From: Stenotrophomonas bentonitica
GTDB lineage: Bacteria > Pseudomonadota > Gammaproteobacteria > Xanthomonadales > Xanthomonadaceae
Assembly (NCBI RefSeq): GCF_013185915.1
Contig: NZ_JAAZUH010000001.1
Span: forward strand, 2,232,001 to 2,296,000
DNA length: 64,000 nucleotides
Reading direction: 5' to 3'
The notes under the pieces were generated by a model, which searched no databases, was not told where the DNA came from, and saw only the letters and a program-made list of their open reading frames with translations. Shown here one piece after another: positions 9,168 to 18,900 of the stretch. The position numbers and the translations under genes are program-made. How positions within the stretch are numbered: the stretch's first letter is position 1; every line of letters begins with the position of its first letter.

Positions 9168-10721
9168 ATGAAGGACCCGCAGGACGCCCTCCCCAGCCCC
9201 GGCCCCGGCACTGCCGTGGGGCGGCTGCTGTCGCGCCGCCTGGGCGCGGCCAAGGCGGCCGGGGACACGGTGGAGACGCCTGTCACCACGGGCGGCAGCA
9301 GCGCCCAGCTGCAACGCCTGTTCGCCGGCGCCGAGCAGCCCGAGCCGCTGCTGGCGGCGTTCGCCGAAGGCATGGCCACGCTGCCCGGTGAGCTGGGCGA
9401 CATGGGCCAGCGCCTGCAGTCGGCCCAGCGCAGCGCCGACTGGGTCAGCTACGGCCGCGCCATGCGCCAGCTGATCGACAAGTACATCCGCACCATCGAG
9501 CAGGACAGCCCTGACGGCCCGCCCGACAGCCTGCGCCTGCGCGAGCTGCTGCGCATGACCCTGGGCGTGACCGTGGCCAGCCTGCTGCAGAACATGCCCG
9601 AGCTGAAGGATGAGCCGGTGCAGCTGGCCGCCGAGCTGCGCCACTGGCACCCCGGCCAGCCGCTGCAGCCACTGGAACTGCGCCTGCGCGAGCTCACCCA
9701 CCAGATCGGCGTGCGCAGCGACGGTTGGCAGGAACAGCAGGAACTGCTGCTGAGCCTGTTCGACCTGCTGCTGGACAACATCGGCGAACTGCTCGACGAC
9801 AGCAGCTGGCTGCATGGCCAGCTGCATGCCGTGCGTGCGCTGATCGGCGGCCCGCTGGACCGCGACTCGGTCGAGCAGGCGCGCTCCAACCTGCGCGAAG
9901 TGATCTACAAGCAGGGCCTGCTCAAGCAGGGCATCGTCGACTCCAAGGCCGCCATGAAGAGCCTGATGGGCGACTTCATCGAACAGCTGGACGGCATGGC
10001 GGTCAGCACCGGCGAGTACCACGACCGCATCAGCAGCTATGCGCTGGCGTTGAAGGAGGCGCGCAGCATCGCCGACCTCAACCAGCTGCTGCAGGACGTA
10101 CTGCAGGACACCGGCCGCGTGCAGGAGCAGGCGCTGCAGGCGCGCGACCACCTGGGCAACGCGCGTCGCGACGTGGAACAGGCCGAAGCGCGCATTGCCG
10201 AGCTCGAACAGGAACTGCGCGACGTCTCCGGGCTGGTGCGTACCGACCCGCTGACGGGGGCATTGAACCGGCGCGGCTTCGACGAGCTGCTGGAGCGCGA
10301 ACTGGCCCGCGCCGAACGCCACGGCCACCCGCTTGCGCTGGCGCTGCTGGACCTGGACGACTTCCATCAGACCAACAGCGACCACGGCCATCCCGGCGGC
10401 GACGCGATCCTGCGCCACCTGGTCACCGTGTGCCAGCTGCTGCTGCGCAGCTCGGACACCATCGCGCGCATCGGTGGCGATGAATTCGTACTGCTGATGC
10501 CGGAAACCCCGGGCGCCGACAGCATGTCCACTTTGCAGCGGCTGCAGCGCTCGCTGGCGCAGCGGCCATTGCAGCTGGACGGCCAGCGCGTACCGGTACA
10601 TTTCAGCGCCGGCCTGAGCCAGTGGCAGCCCGGTGAAAGTGCCGACGCGCTGCTGAAGCGGGCCGATGCGGCGTTGTATGCCGCCAAGCGCGTAGGCAAG
10701 AACCGCGTACAAGCCGGCTGA
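9168..10721 (+). CDS. GGDEF-domain diguanylate cyclase
   Basis: This is a 517-residue cytoplasmic protein with no membrane segments. Residues about 1-350 are helical and Leu/Gln-rich with coiled-coil character (for example NARRDVEQAEARIAELEQEL) and form an unidentified sensory or dimerisation region. The C-terminal GGDEF domain begins at TDPLTGALNRRGFDELL. It carries the intact active-site GGDEF in ARIGGDEFVLLMP, and an RSSD exactly five residues upstream, the layout of the inhibitory I-site. An active, feedback-inhibited diguanylate cyclase making c-di-GMP is therefore likely. The segment LDLDDFHQTNSDHGHPGGD departs slightly from the usual DHFKxxND. It is monocistronic between a terminator and a repeat pair. 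Confidence 0.92.
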   Translation: MKDPQDALPSPGPGTAVGRLLSRRLGAAKAAGDTVETPVTTGGSSAQLQRLFAGAEQPEPLLAAFAEGMATLPGELGDMGQRLQSAQRSADWVSYGRAMRQLIDKYIRTIEQDSPDGPPDSLRLRELLRMTLGVTVASLLQNMPELKDEPVQLAAELRHWHPGQPLQPLELRLRELTHQIGVRSDGWQEQQELLLSLFDLLLDNIGELLDDSSWLHGQLHAVRALIGGPLDRDSVEQARSNLREVIYKQGLLKQGIVDSKAAMKSLMGDFIEQLDGMAVSTGEYHDRISSYALALKEARSIADLNQLLQDVLQDTGRVQEQALQARDHLGNARRDVEQAEARIAELEQELRDVSGLVRTDPLTGALNRRGFDELLERELARAERHGHPLALALLDLDDFHQTNSDHGHPGGDAILRHLVTVCQLLLRSSDTIARIGGDEFVLLMPETPGADSMSTLQRLQRSLAQRPLQLDGQRVPVHFSAGLSQWQPGESADALLKRADAALYAAKRVGKNRVQAG

Positions 10722-10732
10722 CGGCCGGCTGC

Positions 10733-10802
10733 GGTAGAGCCACGCCCTGCGTGGCTACGCCATGTCCGACACCGCGACAGCCACGCAGGGCGTGGCTCTA
10801 CC
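10733..10802. repeat. Inverted pair of GTAG palindromic repeats (second sequence type)
   Basis: The 24-base arm at 10733-10756 (GGTAGAGCCACG start) is perfectly complementary to 10779-10802. The core GTAGAGCCACGCCCTGCG is typical of SMAG-type REPs of Stenotrophomonas and differs from the GTAGTGCCGG type at 1450 and 33011. It may stabilise the 3' end of the upstream mRNA. Confidence 0.88.
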
Positions 10803-10858
10803 GGGCAATGCGCACCCCGCGTAGCGACACGCCACGCGTGTCCCAAGCGGTGCAGGAT

Positions 10859-11794
10859 TCAATGCGCGGTCTTGCCGCGCGCCTTCTGTATCCCCATCAC
10901 CACCGCCAGCACCACTGCACCGGCAATCACGCCGACCACCACGTTGCCCAGCGCGCTCACCAGCCACCCCCACTGGCCATCCCCGCCCAGGCCCTGCACG
11001 AAGTGATGCAGCGCCGGTACGTTGTGCACCAGGATCCCGCCACCGACCAGGAACATCGCGGCCGTACCGGCCACCGACAGGAATTTCATCAACCACGGCG
11101 CCGACACCAGCAGGCCGCGACCGAACGCCGCCAGCGCGCCACCCTTGCGCGACAGGTACAGGCCCGCGTCATCCAGCTTCACGATGCCCGCCACCAGCCC
11201 ATACACGAACACCGTCATGCCCAGCGCAATCACCACCAGCGCGGTCACCTGGTTCAGGAACGGCGCGGCCGATACCACGCCCAGCGACAACACGATGATC
11301 TCGGCAGACAGGATGAAGTCGGTGCGCACCGCGCCTTTGATCTTGTCCTTCTCCCACGCCACCATGTCGACCTTCTCATCGGCCAGCGCCGCAACCCGCT
11401 CGGCCTTCTTCTGCGCGTCCTCTTCCTTCGAATGCAGGAAGCGGTGTGCCAGTTTCTCCACGCCCTCGTAGCAGAGGAACGCGCCGCCGATCATCATCAG
11501 CGGCACCACGATCGGAATCGGATAGCCCTTGGCCTTCAGCCAGGTTTCCAGCGCGCTGATCGCCAGCGCCGCCGGGACCAGGATCGCCTTGTTCACCAGC
11601 GAGCCCTTGGCCACCGCCCATACCACCGGCAGCTCGCGGTTGGCGCTGACCCCGGTGACCTGCTGCGCGTTCAGCGCCAGGTCGTCGCCCAGCACGCCGG
11701 CGGTCTTCTTCGCCGCCACCTTGGTCAGGATGGAGACGTCATCCAGAAGGGCGGCAATATCGTCGAGCAACGCAAACAGGCTGGCACCGGCCAT
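10859..11794 (-). CDS. yedI: DUF808/YedI-family inner membrane protein
   Basis: This 311-residue membrane protein resembles E. coli YedI along its whole length. Matching segments include LLDDIAALLDDVSILTKVAAKK, GVLGDDLALNAQQVTG, RELPVVWAVAKGSL, MMIGGAFLCYEGVEK, EKDKIKGAVRTDFILSAEI, APWLMKFLSVAGTAAMFLVGGGI and a final hydrophobic helix. The function of the family is unknown. The start at 11794 (MAGASLFALLDDI) matches the family N terminus; another ATG two codons upstream (11800) cannot be excluded. It is divergent from the UbiB-family gene and has no obvious operon partner. Confidence 0.9.
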   Translation of the reverse strand: MAGASLFALLDDIAALLDDVSILTKVAAKKTAGVLGDDLALNAQQVTGVSANRELPVVWAVAKGSLVNKAILVPAALAISALETWLKAKGYPIPIVVPLMMIGGAFLCYEGVEKLAHRFLHSKEEDAQKKAERVAALADEKVDMVAWEKDKIKGAVRTDFILSAEIIVLSLGVVSAAPFLNQVTALVVIALGMTVFVYGLVAGIVKLDDAGLYLSRKGGALAAFGRGLLVSAPWLMKFLSVAGTAAMFLVGGGILVHNVPALHHFVQGLGGDGQWGWLVSALGNVVVGVIAGAVVLAVVMGIQKARGKTAH

Positions 11795-11926
11795 GGTCAT
11801 CCAGGAATCGAAGGGTGGCAGCGATTCTGCCCGATACGGCCGCATTCGTGGAAGATCGCCGGCATTCACCGGCCCACTACTTCCAGGCGGCGACACTTCG
11901 GGTCCGTATCGCCCCCGGAGCCCTGC

Positions 11927-13615
11927 TTGACTACCACGCCCCTCGTCCCCGGCTCGCCCTCGCTGGTCAAAGGCATGAACCGCCGCAGCCAGATCCTGCG
12001 CCTGTTGCTGCGCTACCGGAATTCGGGCGTGTTTTCGGGCATGAACCTGGATTCACGCGCTGTCCACGACCTGCCCCCGGAGGGCAACCCGGAGCAGTTC
12101 GTCACCGACCTGGAGTCGCTGGGCCCGACCTTCGTCAAGCTCGGCCAGATGTTGTCCACGCGGCCTGACATGGTGCCCGCCGAGTACGTCGTGGCACTGG
12201 AGCGTATGCAGGAGAAGGTGGCACCGATCCCGGTCGAGCGGGTCTACGGCATCATCGAGCAGGAACTGGGCGCGTCGGTGACCAAGCTGTTCGCCAGCTT
12301 CGACCCGGTGCCGCTGGGCTGCGCCTCCATCGCCCAGGTGCACCGCGCGCAGCTGCATGACGGCCGCGAGGTCGCGGTGAAGGTGCAGAAGCCGGAAGTG
12401 GCCGCACAGCTGCGTTCGGACCTGGAGGTACTGCGCAGCTTCGCGCTGGCCGCCGACCACCTGACCCAGGTAGGCCGCCGGGTGCGCCTGCGCGACTGGC
12501 TCAACGAATTCGCCAAGACCCTGATGCAGGAGCTGGACTACCAGGCCGAAGCCGAGAACCTGCAGCGCTTCGGCCAGCACCTGCGGCCGTTCAAGCCGCT
12601 GTGGGTGCCGCAGCCGATCTGGGACTACTGCAGCCACCGCGTGTTGACCATGGAACTGGCGCAGGGCGTGCGCGTGGACATGATCCCCGACGTGCGCCGC
12701 ACCGAAGAACCGATGGCACCGCTGGCCGCCGCCCTGATCCGCGGCTACATCGACCAGATCTTCGTGCACGGTGAGATCCACGCCGACCCGCATCCGGGCA
12801 ACCTGCGGGTCACCCCGGACGGCCGCCTGGCGATCTTCGACCTCGGCATGGTCGCGCACATGCCGCCGCGCCTGCGCGAGCGCCTGCTCAAGCTGCTGTT
12901 CGCCGCCGTCGACGGACGCGGCGAGGAAGTGGCCGATGAGATCATCGGCATCAGCACGCGCCTGGAAGCCTTCGACGAGGAACGCTACCTGCGCGAGACC
13001 GGCCAGGTCATCGCGCGCTACGCGGCCAGCGGCACGTTCTCCGAAGGCCGCGTGGTGCTGGACCTGGTGCGCATCGCCACCGCCAGCGGGCTGCGCACGC
13101 CGCCTGAACTGAGCCTGCTCGGCAAGGCGCTGCTCAACCTGGAAACAGTGTGCCGGCTGCTCTCGCCCGACCTGGACACCCGCCGCATCGTCGAACGCCA
13201 GCTGCAGCACGTGATGCGCGCGCGGCTGAAGAAATCGCTTTCTGCCGCCAACCTCGCCAGTGAGGCGATGGAAGTGCAGCAGCTGCTGCGCGAAGGCCCG
13301 CGCAAGATGTCCGACATCCTGGCACTGCTGGCCGAGAACCGCCTGCAGATGAAGGTAACCGGGCTGGAAGAATCGCGCCTGATGGAGAACCTGCAGAAGA
13401 TTGCCAACCGCGTGTCGGCGGGCATCGTCACTGCCGCGCTCATCCTTGCTGCGGCGTTGATGATGAAGGTGGATACCGGTTGGCACTTCTTCGGCTATCC
13501 CGCCATCGCATTCACCTTGATGCTGATCGGCGTGATCCTTGGGCTGGGCATCATCCTCAGTGCATTGCTGTTTGATCGACGTGCGCGTTCGCGCGAAGAA
13601 CGCGGTCATCGCTGA
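11927..13615 (+). CDS. ABC1/AarF/UbiB-family atypical kinase
   Basis: This is a UbiB-family protein-kinase-like protein, a family tied to ubiquinone biosynthesis or its regulation at the inner membrane. Family motifs are present: the KxGQ motif in GPTFVKLGQMLSTRPDMVP, the Ala-rich nucleotide loop LGCASIAQVHRA, the Lys in VAVKVQKPEV, the catalytic loop HGEIHADPHPGN near residue 285, and the metal-binding FDLGM. Two C-terminal hydrophobic helices anchor it. The start is uncertain. A TTG at 11927 with GGAG eight bases upstream gives 562 residues including an N-terminal VPGSPSLVKG segment; the first ATG is at 11975. It is not in an operon with other ubi genes, so assignment to ubiB itself is not made. 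Confidence 0.9.
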   Translation: MTTTPLVPGSPSLVKGMNRRSQILRLLLRYRNSGVFSGMNLDSRAVHDLPPEGNPEQFVTDLESLGPTFVKLGQMLSTRPDMVPAEYVVALERMQEKVAPIPVERVYGIIEQELGASVTKLFASFDPVPLGCASIAQVHRAQLHDGREVAVKVQKPEVAAQLRSDLEVLRSFALAADHLTQVGRRVRLRDWLNEFAKTLMQELDYQAEAENLQRFGQHLRPFKPLWVPQPIWDYCSHRVLTMELAQGVRVDMIPDVRRTEEPMAPLAAALIRGYIDQIFVHGEIHADPHPGNLRVTPDGRLAIFDLGMVAHMPPRLRERLLKLLFAAVDGRGEEVADEIIGISTRLEAFDEERYLRETGQVIARYAASGTFSEGRVVLDLVRIATASGLRTPPELSLLGKALLNLETVCRLLSPDLDTRRIVERQLQHVMRARLKKSLSAANLASEAMEVQQLLREGPRKMSDILALLAENRLQMKVTGLEESRLMENLQKIANRVSAGIVTAALILAAALMMKVDTGWHFFGYPAIAFTLMLIGVILGLGIILSALLFDRRARSREERGHR

Positions 13616-13768
13616 GGCTTCACGCGCGCTTTACCCTTTGCAACGCAATGCGGTGTAGGCACCCAGCGCGCGTATTCAACAAACATTTCAGTCAGGTTCG
13701 TGCATGCATGATCGGGTCATCGGCCTGTCATGTGGGTGTGCTTGGCAGCCGGTTCGTCTCCGCTGCCG

Positions 13769-15880
13769 ATGATGCCTATGCCCTGGATCCTGCTGCTGTC
13801 GCTGTTGCTGCTCACCTGGCTGTTGCTTGCCTCGGGTCGCTGGGCATGGTGGAAGGCCAGCTTGATGTCGGTGCTGTTGCTGGCGCTCAGCGCGTGGTGG
13901 CTGATCAACAAGTTGTCCGGCGACGGGCTGAATGCAGCAACGCTGTATCACCTTGGCGCGGACATGGAAGGCGCCGGCGTTTCCGATTTCAAGGGCTACA
14001 TCGCCGGCTTCATCGCACTGGTCCTGCTGTCGCTGCTGCCGCTGCTCACCCCGCGGATCAAGCGCTGGCACCGCACCGCACATGGCCGCAGCGTATTTGC
14101 CGGCTTCCTTGCGCTGTGGGTAGTGGCGATCGGGGTCAGCCCGCTGTATCGCGACGGCCAGCGCCTGTACCAGCAGACGCGTCCGGTCGACTACAGCATG
14201 GTGGCGCCGGAGTATCGCGTCCCGCAGCAGGCGCTGCGCGCGCCGCGCAACATCGTGTGGATCTACGGCGAAAGCCTGGAACGCACCTATCTCGATGAAT
14301 CCACATTCCCGGGGCTGATGCCCAACCTGAATCGCCTGGCCGGCCAGTCGCTGGACGTGCGTGGGCTGGTCTCGGCCGAAGGCGGTGGCTGGACCATCGC
14401 CGGACTGGTGTCGTCCATGTGCGGCGTGCCGCTGACCACCGCGCAGGGCGATGAGAACAGCATGGACCGCATGGGCAGCTTCCTGCCCGAAGCGGTGTGC
14501 CTGGGCGACTATCTCAAGCAGCAGGGGTACACCAACCACTACATGGGCGGCGCCAACGGGCTGTTTGCCGGCAAGGGCCAGTTCCTGGCCACGCACGGTT
14601 TCGACGCGGTCGACGACCTGGCCTGGTTCAAGGAGCAGAAGATCGCGCGTGCGCACTTCTCGCCGTGGGGCGTGCACGACGACGTGCTGCTGGACAAGGC
14701 GTTCGACCGCTTCATGCAGCTGTCCAAGGCCGGCCAGCCGTTCATGCTGACCACGCTGACCATGGACACCCACCACCCGGCCGGCCACCTGCCGGTGGCG
14801 TGCAAGCGCACCCGCTACCAGAGTGAGTACGGCAACATCGGCATGCTCAATGCGCTCAAGTGCACCGACGTGCTGATCTCGAAACTGGTCGACCGCATCC
14901 AGGCCAGCGCCTACGGCGACGACACCCTGATCGTGATCGCCTCCGACCACCTGGCCATGCCCAACGACCTGAGCCACATCCTGGCCAAGCAGAAGCGCGA
15001 GAACCTGCTGCTGTTCCTGGGCAAGGACATCGCACCGCGCCAGCTGGCCGCGCGCAATGGCTCGACCCTGGATTCGGGCGCCACCCTGCTCAGCCTGGTC
15101 GACCCCGGGATCGGTGAGATCGGCTTTGGCCGTTCGCTGCTGCATCCGGAACAGTCCAACAGCGCCAGTGCCGCCGCGTTCCGCGAGGGCGGCAAGGACT
15201 TCCCGCGCTACCTGGCGTTCTCGCGCTCGCTGTGGCTGGGCGACAAGACCCGCCAGCTGCGCATCGACGAGGACAACCAGGTGGTGATCGGCCTGCAGCA
15301 CGTGCAGCCGCCGGTGCTTCTGGAGTACGACAAGACCTGGGACCTCAAGTCGGTCTACCTGGAAAACACCTCCAAGCAGTTCGACCTGGCCGACCCGGCC
15401 AATACGCTGGCTTACGTGGACCGCTGTACCGCCTTCGAGGACGGCTCGGCCGACGGTGACTGGTGCGCGATGCTGGTCAACCGCGACAAGGGCATCAAGC
15501 TCTACCGCGACGACCAGCTGCGCGAGGGCTTCGCCGTGGATGCGCCACTAGACCCGTTCAATGGCCCGCGCCCCAGCATCCGCCAGGCGCACATGATTAC
15601 CCAGAAAGGCCGCCGCACCCGCGCCGGCCAGTACATGCTGCAGCTGGTCGCGAAACAGTCGCCCGACCGTGGCTTCTGGATCGAAGCGGTGTCCTCCAAG
15701 CGCAAGGTCGTGGTGGCGCAGCAGTGGGTGCAGCCCGACGCCGAGGGCCGCATCACCGTTCCTGTCGGCCTGGATCACGAAGTGGATGACCTGGAGATCC
15801 GCGCCTGGTTGAACCATGCCGAGAAGCTGGCAGTCGACACGTTCGCGCTGATTCCGTCACGACGTGGCAATCGCGGCTGA
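13769..15880 (+). CDS. opgB: Phosphoglycerol transferase I
   Basis: OpgB transfers phosphoglycerol from phosphatidylglycerol to osmoregulated periplasmic glucans at the outer face of the inner membrane. The protein begins with hydrophobic helices (WILLLSLLLLTWLLLAS, then SLMSVLLLALSAWWL and FIALVLLSLLPLL). The sulfatase-fold catalytic domain follows. NIVWIYGESLERTYLDE supplies a metal-binding Glu, WTIAGLVSSMCGVPL the nucleophilic Thr (about residue 209), and TMDTHHPAGH and IASDHLAM the remaining ligands. These match E. coli MdoB closely. At about 703 residues it is close to xanthomonad homologues. The start is ambiguous among ATGs at 13730, 13769, 13772 and 13778, none with a clear ribosome site. 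It lies 111 bases upstream of the 2005-residue gene. Confidence 0.92.
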   Translation: MMPMPWILLLSLLLLTWLLLASGRWAWWKASLMSVLLLALSAWWLINKLSGDGLNAATLYHLGADMEGAGVSDFKGYIAGFIALVLLSLLPLLTPRIKRWHRTAHGRSVFAGFLALWVVAIGVSPLYRDGQRLYQQTRPVDYSMVAPEYRVPQQALRAPRNIVWIYGESLERTYLDESTFPGLMPNLNRLAGQSLDVRGLVSAEGGGWTIAGLVSSMCGVPLTTAQGDENSMDRMGSFLPEAVCLGDYLKQQGYTNHYMGGANGLFAGKGQFLATHGFDAVDDLAWFKEQKIARAHFSPWGVHDDVLLDKAFDRFMQLSKAGQPFMLTTLTMDTHHPAGHLPVACKRTRYQSEYGNIGMLNALKCTDVLISKLVDRIQASAYGDDTLIVIASDHLAMPNDLSHILAKQKRENLLLFLGKDIAPRQLAARNGSTLDSGATLLSLVDPGIGEIGFGRSLLHPEQSNSASAAAFREGGKDFPRYLAFSRSLWLGDKTRQLRIDEDNQVVIGLQHVQPPVLLEYDKTWDLKSVYLENTSKQFDLADPANTLAYVDRCTAFEDGSADGDWCAMLVNRDKGIKLYRDDQLREGFAVDAPLDPFNGPRPSIRQAHMITQKGRRTRAGQYMLQLVAKQSPDRGFWIEAVSSKRKVVVAQQWVQPDAEGRITVPVGLDHEVDDLEIRAWLNHAEKLAVDTFALIPSRRGNRG

Positions 15881-15991
15881 AAGTGGCGCGGCGCGTCGCA
15901 CAACGGGCTCATTCTGGGATGACCCGCACAGCCTGATCGGTGCCGGATCGGCAGAATCGGCGCCCGCCGCTGTCGATCCGGGGAGCACATC

Positions 15992-18900
15992 ATGCTGGGC
16001 CCACTGCAGGGCGCGAGCCGTCCTGCGGCGCCGCCGCCCAGTGCTGTTCCTGCACCGATGGAACCGACACCCGGCGTGGCGCCCGTCAGCCTGCGCAACG
16101 CGGCATGGGACGGTGGTAACGACACGACCGACGTCCCGCTCACCCCTGCACTGACACGCCTGCTGCGGCGTTGCCCGCTGCTTCCCTCCGAGCTCACCCG
16201 CGTTGAAGCGAGGCTCCGCGACGCACTCGCCACCACCTCGCCGGAGGCATTGGGCATGCAGTTGGCGGCCGTGCTGAAGGATGCGCCGCTGGCGGCCCGA
16301 CCCGCGGCGCTCGACACCGCACTAGCCGCCCAGTCCACCGTGCCCCTGCCGACGCCGGACGCGTGGGCACAGGAATGCAGCCGGGTGGTAGCAGCGCTGC
16401 TCCGCGGGCTGGGCCAGCTGCAGTGCAGGCGCGCGGCCGGGCTGGCGCTGTACGCCGTCAGCAATGCGGCACTGGGCCCGGAGGGCGCGCGCCTGCTGGC
16501 GTGGTCGCAGCAGGCCGCGGCGCTGCCGCAGCTGCTGCACGCGCGGAGCGCACTGCCTTGGCTGGAATGGCTATGCCAGCTGCCGCTGCCCTCGCTGCGC
16601 GGTGGCGCGTGGGTCGAACCGCTGATCGCACTGCTGCCGCACTGGCTGGACGGCACGCTGCAGCAGGCCGCCTCCGGGCATCGCGAACTGCACCGGGCGC
16701 TGGAACTGCCGTCCGCGCCGCTGCGCCTGCTGCTGCTCGGCACGGTGTGGGCGCTGTGGTTCCGGCAGCAGGCCCCTGCACCACCGACCACGACCGTCGG
16801 GCAGCGGCTGGCCCGGCTGCCCGCTGCGCTGGACCAACTGGACCGGCTGGGCACTGGCGCGCGCGCGTTGTTCGCGCCTGTCGCGCCCGCACTCACCGAT
16901 GCTGCGTCGTCTCCCTTTCCCTGCACGGCGCTGGCGATTACAAGTGCGGCTGCCTCCACGCGTCTGCTGCACCCCGCGTTACCGGTGGCGATGGCCGGCG
17001 CAGCCACGCTGCCCGCGCTGGCGCGACAACTAGGGCGGCAGCGCGGCGCAGCCCTTGCCGTGGGCGTGGCCGCTTCGACGACCGCTGCCGGTCTGGCCAC
17101 CTGGGCGTTGAACACGGCCACCACCTCGGCACCGGGCACGAACAGCGCGCCATTCGAACCTGTATTTCGCACCGACGCACCACCGGCCACCGACAGCGAA
17201 CCCACGCCGCCGCGCCGCCCGGTTCGTTCGCTGGATACGGCAACTGCAGGGCAGACCGAGGCAGCGGCACAGGACCAAGTGGCCCTGATCGAAGCGCTCT
17301 GGTCGCTGCGCGATGCCGCCGTCACGCAGGGCAGCGTGATGATCCCGCGCACCGCGTTCACTCCCGCCGCCGGCTCACCCTTGGCGATGGCGCTGCTCGG
17401 AATACGCGAACAGCTGGGCTGGCTCTACCGCCAGGACGACTTCCAGCAGCGCCTGTACGCCGAGCGCACGCCGCCGTCGACGATCCGGGTGGCGGACGGT
17501 CAAGTGCATGCCGCACGCGCGACCTCCGGCACGGTGATCCAGCTGCATCCGCAGTTCGATGCGGAAGGCATCAACACCTGGTCGACGCCCACCGAGGTAC
17601 TGCTGCTGGACCTGCAGCGCATCGTGCGCAGCGCCGGGGGATGTTTCGACAACGCGGTGCCCGGCCGCCTCGATTGCGCGCTCGGGTTCTACCTGGGCCA
17701 CCCGGCGTCCACCGGCACGCAGCGACCGCTGGCGATCGACAGCGCCATCCAGCACCTGGAGCGGCTGCTGCAGTTGCCGGATGGGCAGACCGCCGCCACC
17801 AACGAGACCACCACGCTGCTGGCGCTCGAGCAGGACGTGCGGGCGCTGAAAGCAGCGCCGATCCGCGGGCTGGAACCCATCTGGCGCAGCTGGCGGCCCG
17901 ATCCACGCTCGCACCTGGGCCACAACATGGCGCTGGCCCGCAGCCTGCTGCTGCAGGTTTCGCAGCACGCCGACGTGATCGCGCAGTGCTGGCACCAGCA
18001 CGCCGACCCGGCGCAGCTGGAGTACCCGGCGCAGGGACCGGTGCTGGCGCGCGGCCTGCAGGGCACCCGCAGCGTGCCGCTGTTCGATGCCGGTGATCCG
18101 CCTGCGGCCCTGGCCTCGATCGACAGCCTGCTGCGTGGCCTGGCCACGCTGCTGCATGCTCCAGTGCGTTCGGACGGTCGACTGCGGGTGCCGGAAATGC
18201 TGGCCTACTACGCCGCACCGCTGCCCGCCGCGCCGATCGACGATGCACCGTTCGACACCTGCCTGGCCGCACTCGAACGGCAACTGGCACCGTCACCGCC
18301 GCCGGTGCCCGAACCGCGTCGCGTGGCGATCGAGTGGGGCCAACGCAGCGACGCCCTGGCTCAGCAGGATCACCAGCGGCTGCTGTACCGCCTGTGGGAG
18401 CGCTTCGACGCGCTGCCCTACACCTGGGAGGAGGCGCTCGAACAGCAGAGCCTGGCCCCCACCGCGTCCTCGCCGCTGCTGGCCGCATGGCGCGAGGCAC
18501 AGCAGCAGCTGCGCCTTGTCTTCGAGCAGCCCGACATCTGGCTGGCAATGCGCCGCCAGAATGCAACCTTCACCACCCTGCGGGTCGGCACCGACGGGCT
18601 TACCGCGCAGGTGCGCGGCGGCGGGCGCAGCGTGATCATCGCCGACGGCCTGCCTGGCAGGTTTGCGCCGCCGCTGTCGGGTTGGCTGGAAGCGCTGTAC
18701 CGCATGACAGACCGGTTGGGCCGATTCTCATCGGGTACGACAGTGCCGCTGGGCAATGCGCTGCAGTTCCATGGCGCCTTGCCGCCCCGTTCGGCGCTGC
18801 CGTGCGCGGTGCCCACCCTGTGCACACAGGCCCACCTGTTGCTGGCCATCGCGCGGGTGCAGGAGAGCTGGGTGCAGCACTCGCCCCCGCAGTCGGCCTG

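Noticed and set aside
10751..11926. Long open frame leading into the UbiB-family gene
   Set aside because: It runs antisense to the YedI gene and has the His/Arg/Gln-rich look of a shadow frame; similarity to UbiB begins only near 11927-11975.
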